A stretch of 35,968 bases of DNA from Patescibacteria group bacterium (GTDB lineage Bacteria > Patescibacteriota > Doudnabacteria > UBA920): assembly GCA_023484515.1 (NCBI GenBank), contig JAMDAY010000001.1, forward strand, positions 64,758 through 100,725, in the 5' to 3' direction. The notes beneath the pieces are model-generated. The model saw only the letters and a program-made list of their open reading frames with translations. It ran no database searches and was not told the DNA's origin. Within the stretch, counting starts at the first letter, position 1; each line of letters starts with the position of its first letter. Shown one piece after another: positions 16,995 through 26,147 of this stretch. The position numbers were made by a program, and so were the translations under genes.

Positions 16995-17654
16995 ATGTTG
17001 ATAATTGATTACCAAAAGAAATATCATATCCAAACAATCAAGTCCTGCGTAAAAGCGCTAAAGCAGGGAAAAACAATTGCTTATCCCACGGACACTTCGT
17101 ATGGCTTGGCGGCGGACGCGACAAATTTAAAAGCCATAAAGATACTGTATAAAATTAAAGAGCGCGGGTTTAAACAGCCGATTCATGTAGTGGTGCCGTC
17201 AGTAGCGTATGCAAAAAAGATCACGGCGTGGAATTCGGTAGCCGTAAAATTAGCCCGTAAGTTTTGGCCTGGTCCGCTGACGTTAGTGTTAGGGCTAAGG
17301 GCTAAGCGTAAAGGGCTAAGGGTTTTGTCGGCCGGAACCGGTTTTATTGGCCTGCGCTGTCCGAAAAACAACATCGCTTTGGACTTGGCAAAATATTTTA
17401 AGCGCTCCATTACCGCTACTAGCGCCAACCCTTCCGCCCATATTTCCGGAGGTTTTGACAGTTTTTCAGCCAGTGATGTAATTAAGCAATTTGAAAATAA
17501 AAAATGTCAGCCTGATATTATAATCAACGCCGGCCGGCTGCCCAAACACAAGCCTTCCACGCTAGTCAAAATTGACGGAAATCAAATTACAATATTGCGC
17601 CAAGGCCCGGTTAGCGAGAAACAAATTAGAATAGCGCTAAAGGCTAAGCGCTAA
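16995..17654 (+). CDS. Sua5/YciO/YrdC family threonylcarbamoyladenylate synthase
   Basis: GKTIAYPTDTSYGLAADATN, FWPGPLTLVL, GLRCPKN, ITATSANPSAHISGG. Confidence 0.9.
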   Translation: MLIIDYQKKYHIQTIKSCVKALKQGKTIAYPTDTSYGLAADATNLKAIKILYKIKERGFKQPIHVVVPSVAYAKKITAWNSVAVKLARKFWPGPLTLVLGLRAKRKGLRVLSAGTGFIGLRCPKNNIALDLAKYFKRSITATSANPSAHISGGFDSFSASDVIKQFENKKCQPDIIINAGRLPKHKPSTLVKIDGNQITILRQGPVSEKQIRIALKAKR

Positions 17655-17671
17655 AGGCTAAAAGGAAAGCG

Positions 17672-18025
17672 ATGCAAACAAAAACTTACAAAGATCTGAT
17701 AGTTTGGCAAAAAGGGATGGAATTGGTTAAGGAAGTATATTGTTTGGCTAAATTAATGCCAAAAATGGAAACATATATCCTAATTTCGCAAATGCTTAGG
17801 GCAGCAATTTCTATTGTCTCAAATATCGCAGAAGGCTATAAGCGTAACCATAGGAATGAGTTTAGGCAGTTTTTGGGATTGGCAAATGGTTCCGCAGGAG
17901 AATTAGAGACGCAAATTTTAATTGCAAAAGAAGAATATAAACAAATAGATTTTAGCAGGGCTGAAAGTTTAGTCATCGAAGTTCAAAAAATCCTCCACTC
18001 CATGATATTAAAGATGCAGTCTTAG
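17672..18025 (+). CDS. Four-helix-bundle protein (23S rRNA intervening-sequence/S23 family)
   Basis: YKDLIVWQKGMELVKEVYCLA...QMLRAAISIVSNIAEGYKRNHRNEFRQFLGLANGSAGELETQILIA. Confidence 0.9.
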   Translation: MQTKTYKDLIVWQKGMELVKEVYCLAKLMPKMETYILISQMLRAAISIVSNIAEGYKRNHRNEFRQFLGLANGSAGELETQILIAKEEYKQIDFSRAESLVIEVQKILHSMILKMQS

Positions 18026-18050
18026 CCTTTAGCCTTAAACGCTTAGCTCT

Positions 18051-19199
18051 ATGTTACTCAACTTCCACATTCCCCATTACTTCACCAGGCAAGTGCGCGA
18101 AGAAATAGGGGAGCTGTATGCCGCTTCCGCCATTTCCAATTTGGCCCTTTCAGTGGTAATGCTGTTTGAGCCGATTTTTTTGTACAGCGTGCTGCATTTT
18201 AGCGTGCCCAAAGTGCTGGCGTTTATGGCGGTGGTTTACCTTGTTTATATTTTTGCCATTCCCATGGGCGGCTGGTTTGCCAGCGTTTACGGCTACCGCC
18301 ATTCCATTGCCATTTCCATTCCTTTTCAGGTGCTGTATTGGCTGCTGTTGGTATATTCTTCCAGTTATCCGCATTTGGCGTTCGTGGCCGCGGCCATGTT
18401 CGGCCTGCAAAAAACTTTTTACTGGCCGGGGTTCCATTCGGTTATTGCGCGTTACGCCGAAGCCGAACAGATGGGCCGGGAGTTCGGCGTGGTTTATTCC
18501 ATTATCAATATGGTTAATACGCTGGGGCCGCTGCTGGGCGGGTTGCTGGCGCAGCGCTATGGCCTTTACGCCTCGTTCGTGCTGGCCTCGGTCGCTTACT
18601 GCTGCAGCGCCATCCCTTTATTTTCCACAAAAGAAATTTTTACGCCCAAAGTTTACCATTTCCGCGATACCTGGCAGCTTTACAAGGACTATCCGAAAAA
18701 ATTTATGGGCTATTTGGGATTTGGCGAAGAACTGCTGCTTTTAACCGTTTGGCCGATTTTTATTTACATTGTAGTTAAGGATTATAGTGGAACCGGCTTG
18801 CTGGCTACTTCGGCCAGCATTGTCGCGGCCGGCCTGTCCTTAGTGCTTGGCAAGGTCGCGGACGTATACACCAAGCGGGTGTTAATTAAAATTGGGGCGT
18901 TTTTCAGCTCGCTAGTTTGGCTGGCCAGGCTGGTAATAACCAATGTCTGGAACACCTTTGCCATAGATACGCTGTCGCGGGCCAGCAAAGAAGTTTCTTT
19001 TATCCCCATTTCCGCCGTAACCTATCTTCGCGCCGAAGCCACGCATGTCATACCTTACGCCGTGTTTTTCGAGCAAAGCCTGGCCGTGGGAAAATTGTCA
19101 GCCTGCCTTTTGGGCATTCTCCTTTTTAGCCTGACCGGCAGTTTTATGGTATTATTCATATTAGCAGCGGGGTATAGCTTGCTGTATATGTATATTTGA
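18051..19199 (+). CDS. MFS transporter
   Basis: 12-TM-like hydrophobic pattern; GPLLGGLLAQRYGLYASFVLASVAY. Confidence 0.8.
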   Translation: MLLNFHIPHYFTRQVREEIGELYAASAISNLALSVVMLFEPIFLYSVLHFSVPKVLAFMAVVYLVYIFAIPMGGWFASVYGYRHSIAISIPFQVLYWLLLVYSSSYPHLAFVAAAMFGLQKTFYWPGFHSVIARYAEAEQMGREFGVVYSIINMVNTLGPLLGGLLAQRYGLYASFVLASVAYCCSAIPLFSTKEIFTPKVYHFRDTWQLYKDYPKKFMGYLGFGEELLLLTVWPIFIYIVVKDYSGTGLLATSASIVAAGLSLVLGKVADVYTKRVLIKIGAFFSSLVWLARLVITNVWNTFAIDTLSRASKEVSFIPISAVTYLRAEATHVIPYAVFFEQSLAVGKLSACLLGILLFSLTGSFMVLFILAAGYSLLYMYI

Positions 19200-19234
19200 T
19201 AAGGTTTTAGGTGTTAGCTTTTAGGTTTTAGAGT

Positions 19235-19660
19235 ATGCAAGAAATAGATCAAAAGAAAATGGTTTTGGATTTTATCAAAAGCCAAAAGTTGGCAACTTTG
19301 GCAACGGTTGGCGCAGACGGAAACCCCGAAGCGGCAACGGTGGCAATTTCGGAAACAAATGATCTAAGTTTAGTTTTTGGTTGCTATGCCACTGCCAGAA
19401 AGTATCAAAACTTGATTAGCAATCAAAATGTTGCCGTGGTATTTAGCCAGGATAAAATATCAGTGCAATATGAAGGCAAAGTAAAAGAGGTGGTGGGAGA
19501 AGAGACAAAAAGATTACAGGATATACATATTGCCAAACATGCCGACTCGGCCAAGCATTCAAGTCATCCGGCGGAAAAGTATTTTATTGTTACCCCCGTT
19601 TGGATCCGTTACATGAACCATTCAACCAAGCCGGATTTGGAGTTTGAAATAAAGTTTTAA
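19235..19660 (+). CDS. Pyridoxamine 5'-phosphate oxidase-like FMN-binding protein
   Basis: FIKSQKLATLATVGADGNPEAATVAI...QNVAVVFS...KYFIVTPVWIRYMNHS. Confidence 0.75.
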   Translation: MQEIDQKKMVLDFIKSQKLATLATVGADGNPEAATVAISETNDLSLVFGCYATARKYQNLISNQNVAVVFSQDKISVQYEGKVKEVVGEETKRLQDIHIAKHADSAKHSSHPAEKYFIVTPVWIRYMNHSTKPDLEFEIKF

Positions 19661-19767
19661 TTTTAATGTTATGCAAAAATTTAAACTGCAAATTAAATAC
19701 CAGGAATTTGAATCTGTGATTGCAGTAATCTTTTTAATTTTCAATTATTAAATCTTTCAATTTGTTT

Positions 19768-21018
19768 ATGAACTATCAAAACATAAAAGAACAAGACCGG
19801 CAGATTTACGAAATCATCAAGCGCGAAGAACAGCGGCAGAAAGAGGGGATAGAACTAATTGCCAGCGAAAATTATGTGTCTAAGGCGGTGTTGGAAGCCA
19901 TGGGTTCGGTTTTGACCAATAAATATAGCGAAGGTTACCCGGGAAAAAGATATTACGGCGGCAACGAGATTATTGACCAGGCAGAGGGGTTAGCTATTGA
20001 GCGGGCCAAGGAACTATTTGGCGCGGAACACGTTAATGTCCAGCCTCTTTCGGGATCTCCGGCCAACTTGGCGGTGTATATGGCCTTGTTAAACCCCGGC
20101 GACAAGGTTTTGGGTTTTTCCCTGGACCAGGGCGGCCACTTGTCGCACGGCCATCCTTTAAACTTTAGCGGCAAGCTTTATACCATTATCCCTTACTTTG
20201 CCAAAAAAGACACGGAAATTATTGACATGGACGAGGTGGAAGAAATAGCGCTCCGGGAAAAGCCGAAAATGATTTTAGCCGGCTTTAGCGCTTATTCGCG
20301 TTCCATGGATTGGAAGCGGTTTAAGGAGATTGCGGACAAAATTGGAGCATTCACTTTTGCCGATATCGCGCATGTTGCGGGTTTGATCGCGGGCAAACAA
20401 CTGGAATCGCCGGTTCCGTATTTTGACGTGGTCTCCACTACCACGCACAAGACCCTGCGCGGCCCGCGCGGGGCAATGATAATGTGCAAGGAAAAGTTTG
20501 CCAAGGACATAGACAAGGCCGTGTTCCCGGGCGTGCAGGGCGGGCCGCATGACCATATTAACGCGGCCAAAGCCGTAGCTTACGGGGAAGCCTTAAGGCC
20601 GGAATTCCGGGAATACGCGGCGCAGATCATTAAAAACGCCAAAGCCTTATCATCAGCATTACAAAATAAGGGCTACCGCATTGTTTCCGGAGGCACGGAC
20701 AACCACTTGATGCTGGTAGACATGTTCGGCAGCAAGCAAATCACGGGCAAGGAAGCGGAAAAGGCTTTGGAAAAAGTGGGTATTTCCATTAACAAGAATA
20801 TGATTCCTTACGATCCGCGCAAGCCCATGGATCCCTCCGGTGTCCGCTTAGGCACCCCGGCCGTTACCACCAGGGGAATGAAGGAAGCGGATATGGAAAC
20901 CGTGGCCGAGCTGATGGATGCTGCGCTCATAAACCGCGCCGACGAATCCAAGCTCGCCGAAATCAAGCAGCAAGTAAAGGAGTTTTCCTTAAAATTCCCA
21001 GTACCGGGAATCGAGTAA
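19768..21018 (+). CDS. glyA: Serine hydroxymethyltransferase
   Basis: [54 protein letters not shown]. Confidence 0.97.
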   Translation: MNYQNIKEQDRQIYEIIKREEQRQKEGIELIASENYVSKAVLEAMGSVLTNKYSEGYPGKRYYGGNEIIDQAEGLAIERAKELFGAEHVNVQPLSGSPANLAVYMALLNPGDKVLGFSLDQGGHLSHGHPLNFSGKLYTIIPYFAKKDTEIIDMDEVEEIALREKPKMILAGFSAYSRSMDWKRFKEIADKIGAFTFADIAHVAGLIAGKQLESPVPYFDVVSTTTHKTLRGPRGAMIMCKEKFAKDIDKAVFPGVQGGPHDHINAAKAVAYGEALRPEFREYAAQIIKNAKALSSALQNKGYRIVSGGTDNHLMLVDMFGSKQITGKEAEKALEKVGISINKNMIPYDPRKPMDPSGVRLGTPAVTTRGMKEADMETVAELMDAALINRADESKLAEIKQQVKEFSLKFPVPGIE

Positions 21019-21028
21019 AATTAATGGA

Positions 21029-21064
21029 TACTATAATAACGCGCGCCCGCGCGTTATTATAGTA
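21029..21064. repeat. Long perfect hairpin between glyA and 2H phosphoesterase gene
   Basis: TACTATAATAACGCG-CGCCCG-CGCGTTATTATAGTA type palindrome. Confidence 0.8.
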
Positions 21065-21072
21065 AAAGCAAT

Positions 21073-21687
21073 ATGCTGACTGATATTATTATTTTACCTC
21101 CGAAAAGGTTGAGGAATTTGGTGGGGCGGAGATTAAGGCAAGCCACCAAAGCCTTAAACTATTATTATTTGGTTGATAATCGAAAGTTGGTACCCCATCT
21201 TAGTTTGTTGCATTTAAGGATAAGTAAAAATAGGCTGGCGCTGTTGGAAAAGGTAATTTCCAATATTGCGTCAAAACATCGGATCTTTCACATTAGATCC
21301 ATAAAAGTCGGGCTTTACTCTCACAATGCGACGGTGCTGAATTTGTTTTTTTCTAAAGCTTCAGCACTGAAGAAATTGAATACCGAGATTGTTCAGAAAT
21401 GCAGTAAGCTTAGGACAGGTAATTTATTTTGGTGGAAAGACTTGCATAAGTTCAGTAAGCAAGATAGGAAATACATATATAAATACGGAACTACCTGGAG
21501 CGTGGAGAAAAATTTTAAACCGCATTTCACGCTGGGCAGAATGGCGTCGGAAAAATCCACCCAAACTGCCTTAGACAGGATCAAGGATTTGGAAGTAGAT
21601 TTTGTGGCCGATACAGTAGCCTTGGCTGCGATAAATAATAACGGGCAGGTGACTAAGGTTTTAAAAACTTTCAAATTAAAAAGTTGA
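21073..21687 (+). CDS. 2H phosphoesterase / 2'-5' RNA ligase-like protein
   Basis: Two His motifs: VPHLSLLHLRI and KPHFTLGRM. Confidence 0.7.
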   Translation: MLTDIIILPPKRLRNLVGRRLRQATKALNYYYLVDNRKLVPHLSLLHLRISKNRLALLEKVISNIASKHRIFHIRSIKVGLYSHNATVLNLFFSKASALKKLNTEIVQKCSKLRTGNLFWWKDLHKFSKQDRKYIYKYGTTWSVEKNFKPHFTLGRMASEKSTQTALDRIKDLEVDFVADTVALAAINNNGQVTKVLKTFKLKS

Positions 21688-21723
21688 ACATTTCTCCAAT
21701 GCTCCATTGCATTAGAGAAATGT
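21688..21723. repeat. ATGC-N6-GCAT hairpin, copy 1 (upstream of uppP)
   Basis: ACATTTCTCCA-ATGC-TCCATT-GCAT-TAGAGAAATGT. Confidence 0.75.
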
Positions 21724-21758
21724 CAGTTTAGGAAAAAATCTTAATTCTTATATCTTAT

Positions 21759-22565
21759 ATGACTTTGGTTCAAGCAGTCGTGCTGGGGGTGGTGCAGGGA
21801 TTGGGAGAATTTTTGCCGATTTCGTCTTCGGCGCATTTAATTCTGGCGCCGTGGTTTTTCCATTGGAAAGACCCCGGCCTCGGCTTTGACGTGGCTTTGC
21901 ATTTGGGCACGCTTTTGGCCGTGCTGGCCTATTTTAGGCAGGACGTCTGGCATTTAATAAAAGGCTTTTGGCATTCGCTGTGGCCTTCCACGCGCGATTT
22001 GCAGGAAAATATTTACCAAAAATTGGCATGGTTTATAGTTATCGCCTCCGTTCCCGGCGCTATAATAGGCAAATTGCTGGAAGCCAAGGCGGAAGCCGCG
22101 TTTCGCGCGCCGTTGTTGATCGCAGGGACCATGGCAGGATTCGGCGTATTATTATGGCTGGCGGATGTGCTGGGGCAAAAGGCTAAAAACCTTGACCGTA
22201 TTACCTGGAAGGATTCCGCGCTCATCGGCTTGTCGCAGGCCTTGGCCGTAATCCCGGGCGTATCCCGCAGCGGCAGCACTATTGCCGCGGGCCTGGGCTT
22301 AAAAATGAAGCGGGCTGACGCCGCGCGCTTTTCCTTTTTAATGTCCATGCCTATCATTTTGGGTGCGGGGCTGGTTAACATTAGCCACTTCCGCGACGGC
22401 GCAACCACGCTGGAATTGGCCGTAGGTTTTGTTACCGCCGCCGTATTCGGCTTTTTGTCCATTAAATTTTTGCTTCGGTATTTAAGCAACCACGGCTTCG
22501 GCCTGTTCGTCTGGTATCGCCTGGCACTAGCGGTGATTATTACCGCGGTGTATTTTATGAGATAA
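21759..22565 (+). CDS. uppP: Undecaprenyl-diphosphatase (BacA/UppP)
   Basis: GLGEFLPISSSAHLIL, PGVSRSGSTIAAGL. Confidence 0.96.
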   Translation: MTLVQAVVLGVVQGLGEFLPISSSAHLILAPWFFHWKDPGLGFDVALHLGTLLAVLAYFRQDVWHLIKGFWHSLWPSTRDLQENIYQKLAWFIVIASVPGAIIGKLLEAKAEAAFRAPLLIAGTMAGFGVLLWLADVLGQKAKNLDRITWKDSALIGLSQALAVIPGVSRSGSTIAAGLGLKMKRADAARFSFLMSMPIILGAGLVNISHFRDGATTLELAVGFVTAAVFGFLSIKFLLRYLSNHGFGLFVWYRLALAVIITAVYFMR

Positions 22566-22582
22566 ATACATTTATTGCGGTA

Positions 22583-22640
22583 ATGTAGCGCAGGCCCTCG
22601 GCCTGCCACAACCAGGAAGCGGGTCAAGGGGGCTGCACTA
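22583..22640. repeat. GTAG-headed REP-like repeat, intergenic
   Basis: TGTAGCGCAGGCCCTCGGCCTGCC...GGCTGCACTACA. Confidence 0.65.
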
Positions 22641-22654
22641 CATAAACATAAATA

Positions 22655-23194
22655 ATGCAAAACATCAGCGATGCAAAATTTGTTTCCTGGCAAAAGCGTT
22701 TGGCCACCGACAAATGGTTCGGGTGGTTTTGGAAATGGTGGGGATTATATGCCATAATAATTTACGGTGCAGCCGGATTTTATCTTTTAGTGCGCGATTT
22801 GCAAAACTGGAAAATTGTGGCCATTGCCACCATTGCCGGATTGTTTTGCGAATTCGTGGTTAACAAACTAATCCATTTGGTCCGCAGAAAACCCCATCCT
22901 TACCAGCGTTTAAAATTAAATACGCCCGGTTGGTGGTTAATGTCTTTAAAAGATAGCGTGCATGACGCTTTCCCTTCCGAACACGCGTCCACCACGGCAG
23001 CCATAAGTATAACCATTTTTCTGTTTTTCCCGGCCTGGGGCTGGCTGCTTTTGGCTCTGCCGGTTGTTATTGCCATGGGCCGCATTGTGCTGGCTTACCA
23101 CGACATTGCCGACGTTGTTTGGGGATACCCCATAGGCCTGCTTTCCGGGTATGTCGTTTATATTTTATTGTATCCGCGCCTCTTTACCGGATAA
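22655..23194 (+). CDS. PAP2 family phosphatase
   Basis: KDSVHDAFPSEHASTTAA...GRIVLAYHDIADVVWGYPIGLLSG. Confidence 0.9.
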   Translation: MQNISDAKFVSWQKRLATDKWFGWFWKWWGLYAIIIYGAAGFYLLVRDLQNWKIVAIATIAGLFCEFVVNKLIHLVRRKPHPYQRLKLNTPGWWLMSLKDSVHDAFPSEHASTTAAISITIFLFFPAWGWLLLALPVVIAMGRIVLAYHDIADVVWGYPIGLLSGYVVYILLYPRLFTG

Positions 23195-23228
23195 GGAAAT
23201 TTTGTTAAAATAAAGCAGTAGTTTGTAA

Positions 23229-23316
23229 GCCCAGGTGCTGGAATTGGCATACAGGATGGTCTCAAAAACCATTGAGGATTTCCCTCGTGAGGGTTCGAGT
23301 CCCTCCCTGGGCACCA
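23229..23316 (+). tRNA. tRNA-Leu(CAA), CCA encoded
   Basis: GCCCAGG...CCTGGGC-A-CCA; anticodon loop CTCAAAA; long variable arm; GAGGG-TTCGAGT-CCCTC T-arm. Confidence 0.95.
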
Positions 23317-23318
23317 TA

Positions 23319-23915
23319 ATGAAGAGTAAAAAGATAAAAGGTAATAGAAATTTACAAGCTTATATTGTAGGTTTGGCTTTAGGCGACGGTAATCTTTCAA
23401 ACCCTAATGGCAGATCGGTCCGGTTAAGGATATCTTGCGACCTAAAGTACCCCAAGCTGCTTCGCCATATAATAATTTCGCTGCAAAAATTTTTGCCGGA
23501 CAATAAAATATCCGTAATCCGAAGAAAAGAAAGGTGTGTTGATATAAGTTGTTATTCCAATTTATGGCCGGAAATTTTAGGATGGGAAGCCGGAGAAGGG
23601 TCAAAGCATTTACAAGAAGCGGATATTCCTTCCTGGATTATGTCCAGGAAAAGTTATGCCATAGCTTGTTTAAAAGGTTTAATAGAAACCGACGGTTCAA
23701 TTTATAAAGACAGGGGTTATGACATGGTCATGTTCGTGTCAATAATTCCTAAATTGGCGAAAAGCGTTTTTAAGTGCATTAAGTTATTGGGTTTTCAGCC
23801 GCATATTTATTATTTTCAGCCAAAAGGCAAATATAATAGCAGTAAGATATTCCATATTAGAATTTCAAAAAATACGGAAGATTTTCTTAAATTAGTAAAG
23901 CCAATAAAGTCTTAA
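23319..23915 (+). CDS. LAGLIDADG homing endonuclease, starting 2 nt after tRNA-Leu CCA
   Basis: Two LAGLIDADG-like motifs: AYIVGLALGDGNLS and CLKGLIETDGSIYKD. Confidence 0.88.
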   Translation: MKSKKIKGNRNLQAYIVGLALGDGNLSNPNGRSVRLRISCDLKYPKLLRHIIISLQKFLPDNKISVIRRKERCVDISCYSNLWPEILGWEAGEGSKHLQEADIPSWIMSRKSYAIACLKGLIETDGSIYKDRGYDMVMFVSIIPKLAKSVFKCIKLLGFQPHIYYFQPKGKYNSSKIFHIRISKNTEDFLKLVKPIKS

Positions 23916-23919
23916 GATT

Positions 23920-24897
23920 ATGTCTGATGTAGATTTTCAGCAGCCCAATATTAGCATCCAATCTCCCGACGGGGCGGCTGCGGGGCCTGCGCCGGTTTTT
24001 AATGCCCAAGACCAATCCGGCAGCGTTAAAGAACCGAATGCGGCAAACACTCCCGTTACGCCGCCGGCTGACCGGGTTTCTTACGCGGATGCGCAGATCC
24101 AGGAAATAGAAGTGGCGAAAATTTCCCCCAACCCCTACCAGCCCAGGAAAGTTTTTGAACCGCAGGCCTTGCGCGAACTGGCAGATTCCATTAAAGAGCA
24201 CGGGGTTATCCAGCCCTTGGTAGTGACCAAAACCGAAACTGGTTACGAATTGGTAGTGGGGGAGCGCCGTTTTCGCGCTTCGCAACTGGCCGGGCTGGCC
24301 AAGGTTCCGGCCATTGTCAAGGAGTCCATGGTGGACCAGACTAAGCTGGAAGTGGCGCTTATAGAAAACATCCAGCGCAAGGAGTTAAACCCCATAGAAG
24401 AAGCCCAGGCTTACGAACGCTTGATGAAAACGTTCAATATGACGCAGGAACAGGTGGCCAAAAAAGTCGGCCGGTCGCGGCCGGCCGTGGCCAATACCGT
24501 GCGCCTGCTTAACTTGCCTGCGGAAATCCAGCGCGGGGTTATAGAAGGGAAAATTACCGAAGGCCACGCCCGCGCCATGCTGGGGCTGAACGACCCGGAA
24601 AAAATGCTGTTAATGTATAAACTGGCCGTGGAGCAGGGAATGAACGTGCGCCAGGTGGAAGCCAAGGTACGCGAATTAACCATAAAGCGGCAAATGGATG
24701 CCGCGGCGCCCGACCCGAAGCTTATGGCCATAGAAACGGAATTGCGCGGCAAGCTGGGCACGCAAGTCAAAATCCAGCGCCAGGGCAAGGGCGGCCGCAT
24801 TACCATAGAATTTTTCAGCGACGAAGAGCTGTCGGAAATTGTGCAGCGCATGGACACGGAGCGCAACAGCGGGGGCGGGGGTTATTTGACTGTATAA
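23920..24897 (+). CDS. parB: ParB/Spo0J chromosome partitioning protein
   Basis: ISPNPYQPRKVFEPQALRELADSIKEHGVIQPLVV, GERRFRASQLAG, ALIENIQRKELNPIEEA. Confidence 0.96.
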   Translation: MSDVDFQQPNISIQSPDGAAAGPAPVFNAQDQSGSVKEPNAANTPVTPPADRVSYADAQIQEIEVAKISPNPYQPRKVFEPQALRELADSIKEHGVIQPLVVTKTETGYELVVGERRFRASQLAGLAKVPAIVKESMVDQTKLEVALIENIQRKELNPIEEAQAYERLMKTFNMTQEQVAKKVGRSRPAVANTVRLLNLPAEIQRGVIEGKITEGHARAMLGLNDPEKMLLMYKLAVEQGMNVRQVEAKVRELTIKRQMDAAAPDPKLMAIETELRGKLGTQVKIQRQGKGGRITIEFFSDEELSEIVQRMDTERNSGGGGYLTV

Positions 24898-25002
24898 AAT
24901 GGATTAGGGTTTGCAGGCATAATTCCTGATTCCTAATTCATAATTCGGAAATCTTTTGTGGATAAACCGCCTTGGTGAAATTATAAGAATAAAAAATATT
25001 TC

Positions 25003-25032
25003 AAAAACAGCCTTATTTATGGCTGTTTTTTA
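25003..25032 (+). terminator. Rho-independent terminator after parB
   Basis: AAAAACAGCC-TTATTTAT-GGCTGTTTTTT. Confidence 0.85.
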
Positions 25033-25062
25033 ATGCGTAAGACAATATCACACCATGTATTT

Positions 25063-25090
25063 TTGACAAATGGCAGTTCTTTGGTATAAT
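25063..25090 (+). promoter_or_regulatory. Consensus sigma70 promoter
   Basis: TTGACA-16 nt-TATAAT. Confidence 0.85.
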
Positions 25091-25116
25091 ATTGGTAATT
25101 AGAGATTGTATTAATT

Positions 25117-25191
25117 ATGATTTCTTGCCACTCCCAAATTACCGTTGTAACCCGCGTCCCGTTTAAGGGCGTGCTTTTGGTTGGACATTAG
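25117..25191 (+). CDS. Putative 24-aa leader peptide MISCHSQITVVTRVPFKGVLLVGH
   Basis: ATG ~20 nt after predicted TSS; stop TAG overlaps first G of the antiterminator strand. Confidence 0.4.
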   Translation: MISCHSQITVVTRVPFKGVLLVGH

Positions 25192-25255
25192 GGGCAGCAA
25201 GGTAAAAGTTTGGAACATATAGATTACCTGCTCCCCAATGGAGCAGATTTTTTTT
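25191..25255 (+). promoter_or_regulatory. Antiterminator/terminator attenuator, leader A
   Basis: GGGGCAGCAAGGTAA/TTACCTGCTCCCC exclusive with CTGCTCC-CCAAT-GGAGCAG-A-T8. Confidence 0.75.
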
Positions 25256-25256
25256 G

Positions 25257-25400
25257 GGGATGTTACTGCCAGTGTGCCGCTGGCCAGAAGACAGTCTTCT
25301 GGCGCTTAAACAGTAAACGCACTGCCCGCAAAACTCGGCTCATGGGGATTTAGCCAAGTTTTGCGAGCAGCGTAAAAACTGTTCAAAAAGTTAGGTGGCC
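25257..25400 (+). ncRNA. Highly structured RNA segment of unknown family
   Basis: Nested pairings GTTACTG/CAGTAAAC, CAGTGTGC/GCACTG, GCCAGAAGA-CAG-TCTTCTGGC, CGCAAAACT...AGTTTTGCG with inner GGCT/AGCC. Confidence 0.4.
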
Positions 25401-25452
25401 CCGAGTAAAATCGGGATAGGAAATCGCTCATGATCCCTGGGGAGGATGTAAG

Positions 25453-25569
25453 ATGAGTTTTCAGATTTCTCAAACCATAGTGCCACCTTTAGACACTGGC
25501 AGGAATAACCATTGTTCCCATGGGAACTTTGGCAGGCTTGCCAGAATACAGCCAGCAAGCGCTGGCTAA
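25453..25569 (+). CDS. Putative tiny ORF, 38 aa
   Basis: GGGGAGGATGTAAG-ATG; MSFQISQTIVPPLDTGRNNHCSHGNFGRLARIQPASAG. Confidence 0.35.
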   Translation: MSFQISQTIVPPLDTGRNNHCSHGNFGRLARIQPASAG

Positions 25570-25633
25570 CCGCACCATCCCCCCGGGTGGGGTACAAAAC
25601 CCTGCGAAAGCAGGGTGTAACGGAGGAAAGACG

Positions 25634-25781
25634 TATGGGTCAGCAGTGTGTTGCGGAACCGAAGAACGAGCAGGAACAAACAGAAGATGGTCAGGGTGTG
25701 AGCCAGCTGTTGCCGTGGGTTGGCTTGGATGGTGATCCTTATTCGGCGGATCTGACACCTTCCGAGCTGTACGCCGGTTAA
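25634..25781 (+). CDS. Putative small ORF, 48 aa
   Basis: GAAA-tetraloop hairpin then GGAGGAAAGACGT-ATG; MGQQCVAEPKNEQEQTEDGQGVSQLLPWVGLDGDPYSADLTPSELYAG; contained in the ORF-track frame ending 25781. Confidence 0.4.
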
Positions 25782-25879
25782 TCGAACCCCATTGGCCTTT
25801 TGGAGATCTAGTTCTACAAGGACTTAGATTCTAAGGTAGCCCTGCTGCCTTATTCTGCTCCTTCTGGCCTCGCAACGGG

Positions 25880-25975
25880 GAGTGGACTCGCTCGCAATCT
25901 ATTCCAGCAATTTTGTGCGGATATTACCAGTATCCAAGCTTATGAATAAGATTTGCTTGCGAGTCCCTCCCACTC
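25880..25975 (+). repeat. Long imperfect inverted repeat/hairpin
   Basis: GAGTGGACTCGCTCGCAATCTATTC vs reverse complement of GAATAAGATTTGCTTGCGAGTCCCTCCCACTC. Confidence 0.6.
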
Positions 25976-26147
25976 GCTAAATGTAATTTAAAACGGAGTA
26001 ATCTTTCAGTTGCAAATTTTAGCCTTAATATATTTTTATTGGGCTAAGCTTTGCGGCCGAAATGACAAGAGGAAAGTAGGCCGTGCTTGTGCCGCCTTCG
26101 GGTGGCGCAGGAAATTTGCCCCGGAGAAATTCGGGGGCGGAGGAGAC

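Noticed and set aside
22013-22693. 226-aa antisense ORF over uppP
   Set aside because: Shadow ORF of conserved uppP
23158-23400. Minus-strand 80-aa ORF containing LWCPGRDSNPHEG
   Set aside because: This peptide is the reverse translation of a tRNA-Leu gene, a common false ORF
25512-25781. 89-aa ORF as a full-length gene
   Set aside because: Upstream part lacks an SD and overlaps hairpins; the internal ATG at 25634 with GGAGGAAA is the better start
25779-25795. tRNA-like T-loop GGGGTTCGATT on the minus strand
   Set aside because: Stem does not close and no cloverleaf could be drawn
25257-25980. Possible tmRNA in the structured locus
   Set aside because: No tRNA-like acceptor pairing, no T-arm with matching stem and no recognizable tag reading frame; GCGAGTCCCTCCC lacks its partner GAGGG
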